A stretch of DNA of 64,000 nucleotides, from positions 868,001 through 932,000 of the forward strand of contig CAVXTW010000001.1 in assembly GCA_963764695.1 (NCBI GenBank), written 5' to 3'. A program made the position numbers and the translations under genes. Below, piece after piece: positions 24,356 to 32,219 of this stretch (position 1 is its first letter; every line of letters starts with the position of its first letter). Origin of the DNA: DATFRY01 sp963764695 (GTDB taxonomy: Bacteria; Myxococcota_A; Polyangia; Haliangiales; Haliangiaceae). Under the pieces are notes generated by a model. The model was not told where the DNA came from and did not search any database. It saw only the letters and a program-made list of their open reading frames with translations.

Positions 24356-24466
24356 TTGACAGCCCGGCTGTGGGGTCCACGGTGCCGGAAGCTGCCGACT
24401 GCGGCGCTAGACGGGGGACCGGCGCGATGCCGGTGAGCGACCAACCTCGTCGGGAAGGTGGGGCGA
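24356..24466 (+). promoter_or_regulatory. Promoter -35 box and structured leader of hhySL
   Basis: A perfect TTGACA at 24356-24361 has no clear -10 partner. The remaining leader can fold: ACCGGC-GCGAT-GCCGGT at about 24418-24434, then a second imperfect stem pairing CCAACCT with AGGTGGG close to the start. The second stem includes the ribosome-binding region, so the leader could regulate translation. I could not match it to a known riboswitch. Confidence 0.3.
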
Positions 24467-25501
<1,035 letters not shown>

Positions 25502-25517
25502 CAGGAGGGTAAGGGCA

Positions 25518-27290
25518 ATGGCGACGCAGACAGGCGGCAAGCTCGTCGAGATGAACTGGGACCCGATCACGCGGATCGTGGGGAGCCTGGGCATCTACAC
25601 CAAGATCGATTTCGGCAAGCGCGAGGTGGTGGAGTGCAAGTCCACCTCGTCCATCTTCCGCGGCTACAGCATCTTCATGAAGGGCAAGGACCCGCGCGAC
25701 TCGCACTTCATCACCAGCCGCATCTGCGGCATCTGCGGCGACAACCACGCCACCTGCTCCTGCTACGCGCAGAACATGGCCTACGGGGTCAAGCCGCCGC
25801 ACCTGGGCGAGTGGATCATCAATCTCGGCGAGGCCGCCGAGTACATGTTCGACCACAACATCTTCCAGGAGAACCTGGTCGCGGTGGACTTCTGCGAGAA
25901 GATGGTGCGCGAGACAAACCCGGGCGTGTGGGAGATGGCGCTCAAGGCCCAGGCACCGCACGCCGGCGATCACGGCTACCGGACCATCGCCGACATCATG
26001 AAGGCGGTGAACCCGATCGAGGGTGAGTTCTACCGCGAGGCGCTGCTTGTCAGCCGCTACACGCGCGAGATGTTCTGCCTGATGGAGGGCCGCCACGTGC
26101 ATCCCTCCACGCTGTATCCGGGCGGGGTCGGCACCACCGCGACCATCCAGCTGTTCACCGACTACCTGACGCGGCTGATGCGCTACTGCGAGTTCCTCAA
26201 GCGCGCAGTGCCGATGCACGACGACCTGTTCAACTTCTTCTACGAGGCGCTGCCCGGCTACGAGCAGGTGGGCAACCGGCGCGTGCTGCTCGGCTGCTGG
26301 GGCTCGTTCCAGAACCCGGACTACTGCAACTTCCAGTACCGGGACATGACCGAGTGGGGTCGCAAGATGTTCGTCACCCCGGGCGTGGTGGTCAACGGGA
26401 AGCTGGTCACCACCGACCTGGTCAACATAAACCTCGGCATCCGCATCCTGCTGGGCAGCTCCTTCTACGAGGACTGGGAGGGGCAGGAGATGTTCGTGAC
26501 CCGGGACCCGCTGGGCAACCCGGTCAACCGCCGCCACCCGTGGAACCAGCACACCAACCCGGCCCCGCAGAAGCGCGACTTCGGCGGCAAGTACACCTGG
26601 GTCATGTCGCCGCGCTGGTTCGACGGCAAGGACCACCTCGCGCTCGACACCGGCGGCGGGCCGCTGGCGCGGCTGTGGACCATCGCCCTCGCCAAGATGG
26701 TGGACATCGGCTACATCGTGTCAACCGGCAAGAGCGTGGTCATCAACCTGCCCAAGACGGCGACCAAGGGCCCGGTGACCTTCGAGTGGAAGATCCCGCG
26801 CTGGTCCAACACGCTCGAGCGCGATCGCGCCCGCACCTACTTCCAGGCGTACGCGGCGGCCTGCGCGCTCCACTTCGTCAACAAGGCGCTCGAGGAAGTG
26901 CGCGCCGGCCACACGAAGACGTGGGAGTCCTTCACCGTGCCGAAGGACTCGATCGGCTGCGGCTTCACCGAGGCGGTGCGCGGCGTGCTGTCTCACCACG
27001 TCGTCATCCGCGACGGCAAGATCGCCAACTACCACCCGTACCCGCCCACGCCGTGGAACGCGAGCCCGCGCGACAGCTACGGCACGCCGGGACCGTACGA
27101 GGACGCGGTGCAGGGGCAGCCGATCTTCGAGGAGAACCCGCCCGACAAGTTCAAGGGCATCGACATCATGCGCACGGTGCGCAGCTTCGATCCCTGTCTG
27201 CCGTGCGGCGTGCACATGTACCTGGGCAACGGCCGCGTCGTGGAGCGACGGCACTCGCCGATGGCGTTCAGCGCATCCGGCAGTGAGTGA
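25518..27290 (+). CDS. hhyL: Group 1h [NiFe] hydrogenase large subunit
   Basis: A 590-residue catalytic subunit. The L1 motif RICGICGDNH (Cys70, Cys73) and the L2 motif DPCLPCGVH (residues 558-566) supply the four Cys that hold Ni and Fe. A 24-residue extension after the terminal His would be cut off by the maturation protease encoded at 29962. Group 1h enzymes oxidise H2 at atmospheric levels in the presence of O2 and feed the respiratory chain during starvation; applying that role here is inference from class. The enzyme is complete, with all maturation genes in the window. Confidence 0.97.
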   Translation: MATQTGGKLVEMNWDPITRIVGSLGIYTKIDFGKREVVECKSTSSIFRGYSIFMKGKDPRDSHFITSRICGICGDNHATCSCYAQNMAYGVKPPHLGEWIINLGEAAEYMFDHNIFQENLVAVDFCEKMVRETNPGVWEMALKAQAPHAGDHGYRTIADIMKAVNPIEGEFYREALLVSRYTREMFCLMEGRHVHPSTLYPGGVGTTATIQLFTDYLTRLMRYCEFLKRAVPMHDDLFNFFYEALPGYEQVGNRRVLLGCWGSFQNPDYCNFQYRDMTEWGRKMFVTPGVVVNGKLVTTDLVNINLGIRILLGSSFYEDWEGQEMFVTRDPLGNPVNRRHPWNQHTNPAPQKRDFGGKYTWVMSPRWFDGKDHLALDTGGGPLARLWTIALAKMVDIGYIVSTGKSVVINLPKTATKGPVTFEWKIPRWSNTLERDRARTYFQAYAAACALHFVNKALEEVRAGHTKTWESFTVPKDSIGCGFTEAVRGVLSHHVVIRDGKIANYHPYPPTPWNASPRDSYGTPGPYEDAVQGQPIFEENPPDKFKGIDIMRTVRSFDPCLPCGVHMYLGNGRVVERRHSPMAFSASGSE

Positions 27291-27299
27291 TGTGACCCG

Positions 27300-27983
27300 A
27301 TGTCGCTCGGTGCGCTCAGGCGCTTCGCCGGCCCAAAGGAACACCGGCCGGCACAAAGCGCCGGCAAGGATCAGCAGCCGGGACAGGCCACGGACCGGAC
27401 GGCCCGGCGCGCAGAGCAGCGCTGCGACATGTGCGCCACCCCGATCGAGCAGGAACACGCGCACCTCGTCAACGTCCACGATCGCCGGCTGCTCTGCACC
27501 TGTCGCCCCTGCTATCTGCTCTTCACCAGCTCGGGGGCGGCCGGTGGGCGCATGCGCGCGGTGCCGGATCGGTACCGGCGCGCGGCCGGCCTCCATCTCG
27601 ACGACGCGACGTGGGCGCAGCTGCAGATCCCGGTGCGCACCGCGTTCTTCTTCGTCAACTCGCAGGCCGGCCGGGTCATGGCCTTCTATCCAAGCCCGGC
27701 CGGCGCGACCGAGTCGCTGCTCGGGCTCGGCGCGTGGGAAGATCTCGCGCAGGACAACCCGGCGCTGGCCGCCCTGGAGCCGGACGTGGAGGCGCTGCTG
27801 GTCCACGGGCCGCGCGGCGCGGGGTTCGACTGCTTTCTGGTGCCGATCGACGCCTGCTACGAGCTGGTCGGGCGAGTGAGGCGGACATGGCGGGGCTTCG
27901 ACGGCGGCGAGCAAGCGTGGAGCGAGATCGACGACTTCTTTGCCGCGCTGCGGGTCCGCTGCGGGGAGGCGTCCGCGCCGTGA
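27300..27983 (+). CDS. DUF5947-like hydrogenase-locus protein
   Basis: A 227-residue protein with a rubredoxin-like double CxxC (CDMCATPI near residue 42 and CTCRPC near 66), then an alpha/beta domain with FFVNSQAGRVMAFYPSPAGA. This layout matches what I recall of DUF5947, found beside group 1h hydrogenase genes in actinobacteria. The function is unknown; the cysteines suggest metal or FeS binding. The first 40 residues are low-complexity and basic, so the true start could be further in. It follows hhyL by 9 nt and overlaps the next gene by 4 nt. Confidence 0.8.
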   Translation: MSLGALRRFAGPKEHRPAQSAGKDQQPGQATDRTARRAEQRCDMCATPIEQEHAHLVNVHDRRLLCTCRPCYLLFTSSGAAGGRMRAVPDRYRRAAGLHLDDATWAQLQIPVRTAFFFVNSQAGRVMAFYPSPAGATESLLGLGAWEDLAQDNPALAALEPDVEALLVHGPRGAGFDCFLVPIDACYELVGRVRRTWRGFDGGEQAWSEIDDFFAALRVRCGEASAP

Positions 27984-28619
27984 GCGCCCTGGGCTTCCGC
28001 GTGACCGGCGTCCGCGCCGAGCCTCGGGCCGCGGTGCCGACCCTGGTGTTCGACGTCGCACATCGACGAGGCCTCCGGTGTCGCCATCGAGAGCATCTCG
28101 CTGCGCTGCCAGATCCGCATCGAGCCGCAGCGCCGGCGCTACAACACGGCCGAGAAGGATCGACTGCGCGAGCTGTTCGGCGACACGCCGCGCTGGGGCG
28201 ACACGGTCAGGCCGTTTCTGTGGACGCACGTATCGACCGTGGTGCCGGCCTTCGCCAGCTCGGTCTCGTTCGAGCTTCCGGTGACGGTCACCTACGACCT
28301 CGAGGTCGCGGCCAGCAAGTACTTCCACGCGCTCGCCGACGGCGAGATCCCCGCGCTGTTCCTGTTCAGCGGCACGCTGTTCGTCAACGGGCCGCACGGG
28401 CTGCGGGTCGAGCAGGTGCCCTGGGACCGCGAGGCGCGCTTCCAGCTGCCGGTGCAGGTGTGGCGCGAGATGATGGACGCCTACTTTCCGAGCTCCGGCT
28501 GGCTGCGGCTGCGGCGCGACACCCTCGACCGCCTGCAGCGGGCCAAGGTGCGGCGGGCCCTGGCCAGCTGGGACGACGTTGTGTCGGCGCTCATGCACGA
28601 CGCGGGGGAGCAGCTGTGA
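27980..28619 (+). CDS. DUF6084-like hydrogenase-locus protein, frameshifted
   Basis: The GTG at 27980 overlaps the previous stop and opens VSALGFRVTGVRAEPRAAVPTLVFDV. The frame then breaks at about 28060; skipping one base (GTCGCAC read as GTGCAC) continues as HIDEASGVAIESISLRCQ and runs to 28619. The joined protein of about 212 residues has a beta-rich N-terminus and WTHVSTVVPAF, FSGTLFVNG and MMDAYFPSSGWLRL, consistent with the DUF6084 proteins I recall from group 1h clusters. Function is unknown. The clean join and intact flanks favour a sequence error over decay. Confidence 0.75.
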
Positions 28620-29965
28620 GCGAGCCGTTCGGCGCGGCGCGCCAGCTGGCCGACGCGGTGCTGTACGAGGGGTACGTCCTCTACCCGTATCGCGCGTCGG
28701 CGGGCAAGAACCAGGTGCGCTGGCAGTTCGGCGTGGTGGCGCCGCGCGCCTGGCGCGAGCAGGGCGGCTGCGACGAGGCCTGGATGCAGACCGAGTGCCT
28801 GATCGAGCCGGGCGCGCGCCCGGCGCTGACCGGGATGGTCCGCTGTCTGCAGATCCAGCGGCGCACCGTCGAGGAGATCGCCGACGAGTCAGGCGAGCAG
28901 TTCAGCCCCGTCGATTCGATCGAGATGGACGGCGCCATGTGGACGGCCTGGGACGAGGGGGTGGAGCGCGAGATCGACCTCCCCGCCGGAGAGCTTCGCC
29001 CGGGCGACGTGCGCACCGTGCCGTTCCTGATCGAGGGCGGGCGCGACATCGAGCCCGTCGTGGCCCGGGCGGGACGCCTGGTCGGGCGCGTGGTGCGCGA
29101 GCGCCAGGCGTTGCGGGGCGAGATCCACCTGGCGGTCGAGCAGGCCGCCGAGGCGCGCCACCCGCTCTTGCGCCTGCGCGTGCGGGTCGACAACCTGTCG
29201 CGCGCGCCGGCCATCCACGACGGCCGCAACGAGGCGATGCGCTCGTCGCTGGTCGGCACCCACATCCTGCTGGCGGTGAGCGACGGCGCGTTCCTGTCGC
29301 TCACCGATCCGCCGGAGTGGGCGCGGCCGGCGGTGGCGGCCTGCTCCAACGTGCGCTGCTGGCCGGTCCTGACCGGATCCGAGGGAGAGCGGGCGGTCGT
29401 GCTCGCCTCGCCGATCATCCTCCAGGACCACGCCCGCATCGCCCCGGAGAGCCCGGCCGATTTCTACGACGCGACCGAGATCGACGAGCTGCTGGCCCTG
29501 CGCACCATGACCTTGACCGACGCGGAGAAGCGCGAGGCCCGCGCCACCGACCCGAGGGCCGCGGCCATCGTGGACCGGGTCGACGCGATGTCGGCCGAGA
29601 TGATGGGCCAGCTGCACGGGGCAGTGCGCGAGCGGCGCGCGATCGCCGCACCGGAGCTGCCCTGGTGGGACCCGGCCGCCGATGCCTCGGTGGCGCCGGA
29701 GACCGACAGCGTGTCGGTCGGCGGCGTGGCGGTGGCAAAGGGCTCGCGGGTTCGCCTGCGGCCGGGGTCGCGGCGCGCCGACGCCCAGGACATGTTCCTG
29801 ATCGGACGGCTCGCCCGCGTCGAGGGGGTCTTCCTCGACGTCGAGGACCGGCACTACGTGGCGGTCACGCTGGACGACGATCCGGGCGCCGACCTCCACG
29901 CCGCTCACGGCCGCTACTTCTACTTCCAGCCCGACGAGATCGAGCCCGTGGCGGACGAATCGTGA
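28616..29965 (+). CDS. Conserved hydrogenase-locus protein of unknown function
   Basis: A 449-residue soluble protein with no signal or membrane segment. Landmarks are YEGYVLYPYRASAGKNQVRW at the N-terminus, ARSSLVGTHILLAVS-like core (MRSSLVGTHILLAV), SPIILQDHARIAPESP near 270, and a C-terminal barrel-like part (GSRVRLRPG, DAQDMFLIGRLARV, YFYFQPDE). A protein of this build accompanies group 1h hydrogenases and is a candidate assembly or partner protein, by context only. The GTG start overlaps the previous stop, and the 3' end overlaps the protease gene, both by 4 nt. Confidence 0.8.
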   Translation: MSEPFGAARQLADAVLYEGYVLYPYRASAGKNQVRWQFGVVAPRAWREQGGCDEAWMQTECLIEPGARPALTGMVRCLQIQRRTVEEIADESGEQFSPVDSIEMDGAMWTAWDEGVEREIDLPAGELRPGDVRTVPFLIEGGRDIEPVVARAGRLVGRVVRERQALRGEIHLAVEQAAEARHPLLRLRVRVDNLSRAPAIHDGRNEAMRSSLVGTHILLAVSDGAFLSLTDPPEWARPAVAACSNVRCWPVLTGSEGERAVVLASPIILQDHARIAPESPADFYDATEIDELLALRTMTLTDAEKREARATDPRAAAIVDRVDAMSAEMMGQLHGAVRERRAIAAPELPWWDPAADASVAPETDSVSVGGVAVAKGSRVRLRPGSRRADAQDMFLIGRLARVEGVFLDVEDRHYVAVTLDDDPGADLHAAHGRYFYFQPDEIEPVADES

Positions 29966-30459
29966 TCGAGCGGATCATGGTGGCCGGCGTGGGCAACATC
30001 TTCCTCGGCGACGACGGCTTCGGCGTCGAGGTGGCGCGCCGGCTGGCCGGCCGCGAGCTGCCGGCCGGCATCAGCGTGCGCGACTTCGGCATCCGCGGGA
30101 TCCACCTGGCTTACCAGCTGCTCGACGGGTTCGACACGCTGATCCTGGTGAACGCGCTGGCGCGCGGTGAGGCGCCGGGCACGCTCTATGTCTTCGAGCC
30201 GGACACCGAGGATCTGCCGGTACCGGACGCCGAGACCTTCCTCGACGCCCACAGCCTGGATCCTGCGTCGGTCCTTGCCATGGTGCGCCTGCTGGGCGGC
30301 AAGCTGGGCCGCGCAGTGGTGGTCGGGTGCGAGCCGGGACAGCTCGACGAGCGGATCGGCCTGAGCGCGGCGGTGGAGCGCGCGGTCGACGAGGCGGTGC
30401 TGCTGGTGCAGCGGATGGTCGCGAGGCAGCCTCGCGGGGAGGAGAACAGGACATGCTGA
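29962..30459 (+). CDS. Hydrogenase maturation protease
   Basis: A 165-residue endopeptidase of the HyaD/HybD/HupD family that trims the C-terminal extension of the large subunit after Ni insertion. The GVGNIFLGDDGFG motif and AHSLDP are present. Compared with HybD, whose Ni-sensing ligands are Glu16, Asp62 and His93, the matching residues are Asp18, Asn64 and His97; the Asp62 equivalent is Asn in LILVNALARG. This may weaken or alter Ni recognition. It is the only protease candidate for HhyL here. The GTG start overlaps the previous stop. Confidence 0.9.
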   Translation: MIERIMVAGVGNIFLGDDGFGVEVARRLAGRELPAGISVRDFGIRGIHLAYQLLDGFDTLILVNALARGEAPGTLYVFEPDTEDLPVPDAETFLDAHSLDPASVLAMVRLLGGKLGRAVVVGCEPGQLDERIGLSAAVERAVDEAVLLVQRMVARQPRGEENRTC

Positions 30460-30557
30460 AGAGGTTGATCACGACCGGCCTGGTGCTGGCCGCGGCGTAC
30501 GTGGTGCTCAACACGCTGCCCGATGTCCGGCGCTATCTGAAGATGCGCGACATGTGA
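30453..30557 (+). CDS. DUF6893-like 34-residue membrane peptide
   Basis: A 34-residue peptide with one hydrophobic helix (LITTGLVLAAAYVVLNTLP) and a charged end DVRRYLKMRDM. The pattern of a helix followed by D(V/I)RRYLK matches the DUF6893 small proteins I recall from group 1h loci. It overlaps the protease gene by 7 nt and is preceded by GGGGAGGAGA, a strong ribosome site. Its position suggests a membrane anchor or assembly helper for the otherwise soluble hydrogenase, which is inference. Confidence 0.7.
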   Translation: MLKRLITTGLVLAAAYVVLNTLPDVRRYLKMRDM

Positions 30558-30558
30558 G

Positions 30559-31071
30559 GTGCGCGTGGCGCGCTACCGCGTGATACCGGAGCGGTCGAGC
30601 CTGCGGGCCGAGGCGCGGTCGAGCATCCACCCGGTCGTGATCCAGACGACCGGCCTCACCGGCACCATCGAGGCTGAGGTCGAAGACGGCGTGGCCCGGC
30701 TGGGCGCGCCCTTCCGCGTGGAGATCGACGCGGAACGCCTGCGCTCGGGCGGGGCGCTGATCGACGGTGAGCTGCAGCGGCGTCTGGAGACGCGCAAGTT
30801 CCCGCGCGTTGTCGGGGCGGTGCGCGCGGCCGAGGCGCGCATGGACGGAGTGCGCTGGCTCCTGCGCGGCGACCTCAGCATTCACGGCGTGACCAGGGCG
30901 ACCGACGCCGAGGTCAGGGTTCGGGTGGTCGACGAGCGGACGCTGGAGATCGAGGGAGAGAAGGTCATCGACATGCGCGACTACGGCCTCACGCCGCCGC
31001 GCCTGCTCATGCTTCGCGTCCACCCGGACGTGACGGTGCGGGCCAGGCTGGTCGCCGAGCGCGAGGAGTAG
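30559..31071 (+). CDS. YceI-like lipocalin-fold protein
   Basis: A 170-residue protein resembling the YceI domain: ARYRVIPERSSLRAEARSSIHPV at the start, a central RLETRKFPRVVGAVRAAEAR element, then GDLSIHGVTRATDAEVRV. YceI proteins bind polyisoprenoids such as quinones in a long pocket. There is no signal peptide, so it is cytoplasmic here. It follows the 34-residue peptide by 1 nt at the end of the hydrogenase operon; a link to the quinone end of hydrogenase electron flow is possible but inferred. GTG at 30559 or 30565 can serve as start. Confidence 0.75.
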   Translation: MRVARYRVIPERSSLRAEARSSIHPVVIQTTGLTGTIEAEVEDGVARLGAPFRVEIDAERLRSGGALIDGELQRRLETRKFPRVVGAVRAAEARMDGVRWLLRGDLSIHGVTRATDAEVRVRVVDERTLEIEGEKVIDMRDYGLTPPRLLMLRVHPDVTVRARLVAEREE

Positions 31072-31106
31072 GCTGCGCGCACGCACGATCGGATCGACAG
31101 GGGAGG

Positions 31107-31526
31107 ATGGAGATGAGCACGTTGCTGGGCTTCGTGGTCGGCTACGTCGTGGGCGCACGGCAGGGACCCGAGGGGTATGCCCGGATCCGGCAGAAGATCG
31201 ACGCACTGCTCGACTCGCCCGAGCTCCGCATGGTGGTCGAGCGCGGCGCCGAGCTGTCCGAGATGCTCACCGGCGCCCGCAATGGCAGCAACGGTGAGCA
31301 GGATGACCGCGGCAACGGCGCGGGCAACGGCGCCCGGGATGGCGTCAGCATGGTCGATCAGCTCAAGGGGCTACTCGACGGCACCGGCCAGCTGCGCGCG
31401 ACCTTTCAGACCATCGCCGACTCGGAGCTGGTCCAGACCGTCCTGGCCAGCGGCCTGTCGTTCGCCAGCGACCTGTTCGACCGCGGCAAGGCGATGCTCG
31501 ACGAGCGCTGGGGTCGGCCCGAGTAG
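31107..31526 (+). CDS. Small protein with YtxH-like N-terminus
   Basis: A 139-residue protein starting MSTLLGFVVGYVVGARQG, a glycine-zipper membrane segment like that of YtxH-type proteins. A Gly/Asn-rich linker (residues about 58-78) precedes an amphipathic C-terminal half. A GGGGAGG ribosome site supports the start at 31107 or the ATG six nt later. It lies 35 nt after the YceI-like gene, probably last in the hydrogenase operon. Its 3' part is antisense to the tail of the exosortase gene (156-nt overlap). Function unknown. Confidence 0.65.
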   Translation: MEMSTLLGFVVGYVVGARQGPEGYARIRQKIDALLDSPELRMVVERGAELSEMLTGARNGSNGEQDDRGNGAGNGARDGVSMVDQLKGLLDGTGQLRATFQTIADSELVQTVLASGLSFASDLFDRGKAMLDERWGRPE

Positions 31527-32219
31527 CGCACGCACGCGGCGCAGGGCCGCCACGATCAGTCCGGCGCCGACCAGGACGGCGACCACGACTGCCGCGTGCT
31601 CCCAGAAGTCGGCGCGCGCGTGGCCGCCGTTGAGCAGAGGCACCAGCAGGGCGACGCCCAGATAGGCGCCGACCGGCAGCCACATGCCGGCCGGCATTCG
31701 CGCGATCCGGCGGGCGGCCGCGAACAGGGCCAGCAGCAGGGCCAGGTAGACCGCCACGCCGGCGATGCGGTGCAGGCGATCGGGGGTCAGCCAGCCCCAC
31801 GACACGGCGTGCACGTGCAGCGAGATGGCCAGCGCGATGCGCAGGGTGTTGGCCACCAGCGCGGCGGCGAAGGCGGCGGCTGCGCTGGCGGCGGCGATGA
31901 GCGCGTTGTGGGCCGCGCGCCGGTGCGGCCGGACAAAGCCGAACGAGAGCGCGCAGAAAGCGACGATGAGGAAGTTGACCCCGGCACAGGACGGCGCGAT
32001 GAGGTAGCGCAGCTCGGTGCTGAGATAGCCGGTGCCGGCCTCGGCCACGAACTCGGAGCCGGTGGCCAGCTCGACCAGTCCGGCGGTGGGCGCCAGGATC
32101 CAGCGCAGCTCATCGGCGGACGCGGCGCTGTAGTGCAGCTTGAGCGCGGTGGCGGCCGCCAGCGTCAGGCCGAGAATCGCGATGGCCGCGATCCGATCGC
32201 GTCGAGCAAAGGTGATCAT
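31371..32219 (-). CDS. Exosortase (XrtK-like)
   Basis: A 282-residue membrane protein with about seven helices. The exosortase catalytic set is visible: Cys78 in APSCAGVNFL, Arg127 in VANTLRIAL and a His downstream (His135 or His150). Exosortases cut a C-terminal sorting signal of secreted proteins, by analogy with archaeosortase. The gene overlaps the upstream VIT/vWA gene by 4 nt (ATGA), and that protein ends in a fitting signal, so it is the probable substrate. XrtK is my best subfamily guess. The last 45 or so residues lack membrane character and are antisense to the neighbouring gene. Confidence 0.8.
   Translation of the reverse strand: MITFARRDRIAAIAILGLTLAAATALKLHYSAASADELRWILAPTAGLVELATGSEFVAEAGTGYLSTELRYLIAPSCAGVNFLIVAFCALSFGFVRPHRRAAHNALIAAASAAAAFAAALVANTLRIALAISLHVHAVSWGWLTPDRLHRIAGVAVYLALLLALFAAARRIARMPAGMWLPVGAYLGVALLVPLLNGGHARADFWEHAAVVVAVLVGAGLIVAALRRVRALLGPTPALVEHRLAAVEQVAGERQAAGQDGLDQLRVGDGLKGRAQLAGAVE

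Noticed and set aside
24382..24400. Sigma-54 (-24/-12) promoter before hhyS
   Set aside because: The GG and GC pairs are not at the required 10-nt spacing.
24380..24466. SAM riboswitch in the hhySL leader
   Set aside because: The stretch GGGGGACCGGCGCGATGCCGG superficially resembles the S-box core, but the paired AACC and k-turn elements are not in register, and no SAM-related gene follows.
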